Origin: Candidatus Woesearchaeota archaeon
GTDB lineage: Archaea > Nanobdellota > Nanobdellia > Woesearchaeales > J091
DNA: 8,133 nucleotides
Reading direction: 5' to 3'
Assembly (NCBI GenBank): GCA_003695045.1
Contig: RFJB01000088.1
Location: forward strand, 1-8,133
Every line of letters starts with the position of its first letter. Within the stretch, counting starts at the first letter, position 1. The position numbers and the translations under genes are program-made. Below are positions 6,285-8,133 of this stretch, piece by piece. Below the pieces are notes generated by a model. It worked only from the letters and a program-made list of their open reading frames with translations, was not told the origin of the DNA and did no database searches.

Positions 6285-6693
6285 CTTTAACATCCTCTCC
6301 TTTTGAACCCTTGGCGGGTTTGCTAAGATTCTTCATTCTCTTCTTGTCGTCAAGGTTAAGCTCTGTAATCATCAGGTTTGACGGATCAAACGGAACCAGC
6401 GTCTTTGTGCCGTCCTTCTTTATTCTCTCAACCTTTGTCAGGAAAACGCGCCTCCTCTGCGAGTCAACGCGCTCAACCTTGCTTTCCTCTCCCTTAAAAG
6501 AGCCGCGCATAACCTTAACCTTGTCTCCGACGCGCACCCTGATGCTCCTGATGCCGTACTTCTCCCTTAATGCAGGGGCAAGATGGGATGCCATCGTCTT
6601 TGACGCAATATGATGCGGCATATTGTAAAGGTACTTCCTCTGCTTTCGAGGTTGTTTGCTTGACTTCCATGACGGTGAAAATGCTGATTTCAT
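6277..6693 (-). CDS. rpl24: Large-subunit ribosomal protein uL24 (L24, archaeal/L26e type)
   Basis: uL24 binds domain I of 23S rRNA early in assembly and sits near the exit of the peptide tunnel. The archaeal N-terminal extension is visible at residues 1-46 (KQPRKQRKYLYNMPHHIASK, then ALREKYGIRS). The KOW domain lies at about 52-80 (RVRVGDKVKVMRGSFKGEES and KVERVDSQRRRVFL), followed by PFDPSNLMITELNLDDKKR at 101-119. The 138-residue length includes a charged C-terminal end (KPAKGSKGEDVKDG). The ATG at 6693 lies 13 bases after the uL14 stop, with a GGGAT purine run upstream. It overlaps eS4 by 8 bases at its 3' end. Confidence 0.96.
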   Translation of the reverse strand: MKSAFSPSWKSSKQPRKQRKYLYNMPHHIASKTMASHLAPALREKYGIRSIRVRVGDKVKVMRGSFKGEESKVERVDSQRRRVFLTKVERIKKDGTKTLVPFDPSNLMITELNLDDKKRMKNLSKPAKGSKGEDVKDG

Positions 6694-6706
6694 GATTATC
6701 CCTTTT

Positions 6707-7108
6707 TTACACGATTATTGATGCCACTTTGGCAACGCCGGGCCATTTTTCGCAGGCCTCCTTGGCAATCGGCCCCTTAAATATGGTTCCTTTCGGGTTG
6801 CCCTTGTCGTCCTTGAGAACAACAGCTGCGTTGTCCTCGAAGCTGATTCGGGTTCCATCTGCGCGTTTGTACTCCTTCTTCTGCCTCACTATGACTGCAA
6901 ACACAACCTGCTTTCTCATGTCAGGCCTTCCTTTCTTCACAGATGCCATTACCAAATCACCGACTCCTGCTGCAGGCAACCTCCTTTTGGTTGTCTGCTT
7001 TCCCAGCACAGTGAATATCTTGAGCATCTTTGCTCCGGAATTATCACATGTGGGGACCAGCGACCCAACCGGAAGGGCTCTGGTAACCTTTGCAGGAACT
7101 GCTTTCAT
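6707..7108 (-). CDS. rpl14: Large-subunit ribosomal protein uL14 (L14)
   Basis: uL14 lies on the subunit interface of the large subunit, touching 16S rRNA in an inter-subunit bridge, and is close to the factor-binding region. Landmarks: [20 protein letters not shown] at residues 15-34, [20 protein letters not shown] at 48-67, [20 protein letters not shown] at 86-105, and the near-invariant ending [20 protein letters not shown]. The 133-residue length is standard for archaea. The ATG overlaps the uS17 stop by 4 bases (ATGA), and GGGAG in the last uS17 codons provides the ribosome site, so the two are probably translationally coupled. Confidence 0.98.
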   Translation of the reverse strand: MKAVPAKVTRALPVGSLVPTCDNSGAKMLKIFTVLGKQTTKRRLPAAGVGDLVMASVKKGRPDMRKQVVFAVIVRQKKEYKRADGTRISFEDNAAVVLKDDKGNPKGTIFKGPIAKEACEKWPGVAKVASIIV

Positions 7109-7554
7109 TCTTCATCTCCCTCTTTGCTTTTCTTGTCTTCCGAAGGAGCATCTTCTGCTTCCTTTTTCTTCTTGGTTTTTGGAAGGTCGTCTGATTCGAA
7201 CTCTTTTATGAGCTTGGCTTCATCAAGCCCAAGCACCTGGATTACAACAAAGTGTTTCGTCTTTGACAGCGGCCTGCACTCAGCAATGAGCACCTTGTCG
7301 CCGTGTGAGGCGTCTATGCATGGAGGATTATGCGCCTGAACCCTGCTTCGCCTTTTTTCATACCTTTCATATTTCTGTATGGGCTTTCGTCTTTCCCACT
7401 CCACAACAACCGTTTTGTGCGTCTTGTCGGAAACTACAGTACCAACAAACTGTCTGCCCCTGACCTTAAGACTGCCGTGGAACGGGCAGTTCTCATCATC
7501 GCATGTCTTCTCGGGGGCTTTGACGTCAAGCCCGATGTTTTTAGCATTTGTCAT
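7105..7554 (-). CDS. rps17: Small-subunit ribosomal protein uS17 (S17) with acidic C-terminal tail
   Basis: uS17 is a primary 16S rRNA-binding protein of the 30S body. The archaeal N-terminal module with [10 protein letters not shown] (Cys18, Cys23) precedes the OB-fold, which covers about residues 29-108 ([20 protein letters not shown], the basic [19 protein letters not shown] loop, then [18 protein letters not shown]). Beyond residue 110, where most archaeal versions end or nearly so, there is a Lys/Glu/Asp-rich tail to residue 149. Two adjacent ATGs (7557, 7554) are possible. The AGGTG at 7562-7566 is 7 bases from 7554 and 4 from 7557, so I take 7554. The difference is a single Met. The 5' end abuts Rnp1, and the 3' end overlaps uL14 by 4 bases. 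Confidence 0.96.
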   Translation of the reverse strand: MTNAKNIGLDVKAPEKTCDDENCPFHGSLKVRGRQFVGTVVSDKTHKTVVVEWERRKPIQKYERYEKRRSRVQAHNPPCIDASHGDKVLIAECRPLSKTKHFVVIQVLGLDEAKLIKEFESDDLPKTKKKKEAEDAPSEDKKSKEGDEE

Positions 7555-7556
7555 CA

Positions 7557-7802
7557 TTAAGCACCTGCAATCCTGTCCACAAACTTTCCAATCATTTCCT
7601 TTCCTTCGTATTTTTTTCCGTCCATTTCAAACGTGATTTGTGATTTTATGAGCTTTTTTATGCCTTCTTCTGTTCTCAGCACAATCATGTTTTTTGTTTC
7701 CTTAACGACCTTTCCTTTCATGCCGACAAGCTCTTTGTTATCTGATGCCAAGACCCTTATGTGCTTTCCAGTTATCTCCGCGAGTTTCTTTTTCCTTTCC
7801 AT
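7557..7802 (-). CDS. rnp1: Ribonuclease P protein component 1 (Rnp1, Rpp29/Pop4 family)
   Basis: Rnp1 is a protein cofactor of archaeal RNase P, the ribozyme that removes 5' leaders from precursor tRNAs; it works in a pair with Rpp21. The 81-residue protein has the Sm-like beta-barrel signature of the family: [19 protein letters not shown] at residues 24-42, [20 protein letters not shown] at 52-71, and the ending [10 protein letters not shown]. It is shorter than the roughly 90-130 residues I recall for other archaea, mainly at the N-terminus. The start at 7802 overlaps aIF1 by 31 bases. The next in-frame ATG (7721) would remove the first strand of the barrel, so the long overlap is probably real. 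The ribosome site is weak (AGAAGAG), which suggests coupling to aIF1. The position between aIF1 and uS17 is conserved in archaea. Confidence 0.9.
   Translation of the reverse strand: MERKKKLAEITGKHIRVLASDNKELVGMKGKVVKETKNMIVLRTEEGIKKLIKSQITFEMDGKKYEGKEMIGKFVDRIAGA
7562..7566 (-). promoter_or_regulatory. Shine-Dalgarno site of uS17
   Basis: AGGTG on the reverse strand, inside the last Rnp1 codons. Its GGTG core is 7 bases ahead of the ATG at 7554, the spacing found at eL19, uS14 and uL6. The tandem ATG at 7557, which overlaps the Rnp1 TAA as TAATG, is only 4 bases away. Confidence 0.5.
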
Positions 7803-8113
7803 CGCTCTTCTACTTCAATAGTTTCTTCTGCGAAGCCCAGCTCCACAAGGGCGTTTTTTATCTTGTCCAGGTGGTCTCCCTGGAGTTCTATTATGCCCTT
7901 TTTTGCTGTGCCTCCGCATGCAAACTTGTTCTTGAGTTTCTTGGCAACCTCCTTTGCGTCAATGTTCTTTTCGTCAACTCCTGTTATTTCCGTGTAAACC
8001 TTTCCGAATTTCTTTTTTATCGTCCTTACTCTTATCTTGACGCTCTCCTTTGCGATTGTCTCGCAAACGCAGAGCTCAGTCGGCAAACCGCATTTAGTGC
8101 ATATCTCACTCAT
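7772..8113 (-). CDS. sui1: Translation initiation factor aIF1 (SUI1 family) with N-terminal zinc knuckle
   Basis: aIF1 binds the small subunit near the P site and helps reject wrong start codons during initiation. Residues 5-17 (CTKCGLPTELCVC) carry the four Cys of the zinc-knuckle known from archaeal aIF1. The SUI1 domain covers about residues 25-100, with IKKKFGKVYTEITGVD, AKKLKNKFACGGTAKKG at 57-73 and IIELQGDHLDKIKNALVELG at 74-93. Length is 113 residues. The last ten or so ([10 protein letters not shown]) are a basic extension whose codons also encode the start of Rnp1. The ATG at 8113 has GGGGAG 9 bases upstream and overlaps the previous gene's stop by 4 bases. Bacterial YciH is related, but the Cys motif and the context point to the archaeal factor. 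Confidence 0.97.
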   Translation of the reverse strand: MSEICTKCGLPTELCVCETIAKESVKIRVRTIKKKFGKVYTEITGVDEKNIDAKEVAKKLKNKFACGGTAKKGIIELQGDHLDKIKNALVELGFAEETIEVEERWKGKRNSRR

Positions 8114-8133
8114 GCTTTTTTTCTCCCCTTCGT
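8110..8133 (-). CDS. 3' end of the preceding gene, probably ribosomal protein uL29 (partial)
   Basis: The reverse strand from 8133 reads seven codons, TKGRKKA, then TGA at 8112-8110, which overlaps the aIF1 ATG as ATGA. This is the same 4-base overlap seen at uS17/uL14. In the usual archaeal order the gene before aIF1 is uL29, and a basic ending fits it. Only seven codons are in the window, so the identity rests on gene order, and the reading frame is inferred from the overlap. Confidence 0.4.
   Translation of the reverse strand, partial: TKGRKKA

Noticed and set aside
6729..7211. Plus-strand open frame of 160 codons opposite uL14 and the uS17 end
   Set aside because: It is antisense to conserved genes and has no recognisable domain; a shadow frame.
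1..8133. Mobile element, CRISPR array, defence or other novel system within the window
   Set aside because: Essentially every base is accounted for by a canonical archaeal ribosomal-protein operon in standard order. I saw no repeat arrays, inverted terminal repeats or foreign genes.

Overview
The window is a contiguous stretch of an archaeal ribosomal-protein superoperon (the spc-type cluster). Every supported gene is on the minus strand, so the operon reads from right to left. In transcription order it holds: the last codons of a gene that is probably uL29, translation initiation factor aIF1 (SUI1), RNase P component 1 (Rnp1/Rpp29), uS17, uL14, uL24, eS4, uL5, uS14, uS8, uL6, eL32, eL19, uL18, uS5, uL30, uL15, and the N-terminal 181 codons of SecY, which runs off the left edge. 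The archaea/eukaryote-specific proteins eS4, eL32 and eL19 at their usual places, with aIF1-Rnp1 ahead of uS17, make the source an archaeon with high confidence. The style of uL15 (motif KKRRGAGNRGGRGNAGSGKR), the extended uS14 and the charged low-complexity tails suggest a DPANN lineage of the Nanoarchaeota/Woesearchaeota kind. That is a recollection-based inference and was not tested with a tree.

Packing is very tight. No junction has more than 19 untranslated bases, and many genes overlap: 4 nt at uS17/uL14 and at probable uL29/aIF1, 8 nt at uL24/eS4 and uS5/uL30, 14 nt at uL5/uS14, 31 nt at aIF1/Rnp1. I see no internal terminator, promoter, RNA gene, mobile element, repeat array or plus-strand gene. 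The operon promoter and terminator lie outside the window. Most genes are preceded by Shine-Dalgarno sequences of the GGTGAT type, usually 6 to 9 bases before the ATG. This spacing was used to choose starts for eL19, uS17, eL32 and uS14. Other starts rest on other purine-rich sites or on family N-termini.

Together the genes supply both ribosomal subunits (uS5, uS8, uS14, uS17, eS4; uL5, uL6, uL14, uL15, uL18, uL24, uL30, eL19, eL32), start-codon selection (aIF1), tRNA 5' maturation (Rnp1) and the membrane exit for new proteins (SecY). It is an ordinary, conserved region and I found no undescribed system. The parts most worth a second look are lineage-specific: a lysine/glutamate tail on eL32, an acidic N-terminal extension on uS5, acidic C-terminal tails on uS17 and uL15, an N-terminally extended uS14, and the long aIF1/Rnp1 overlap.
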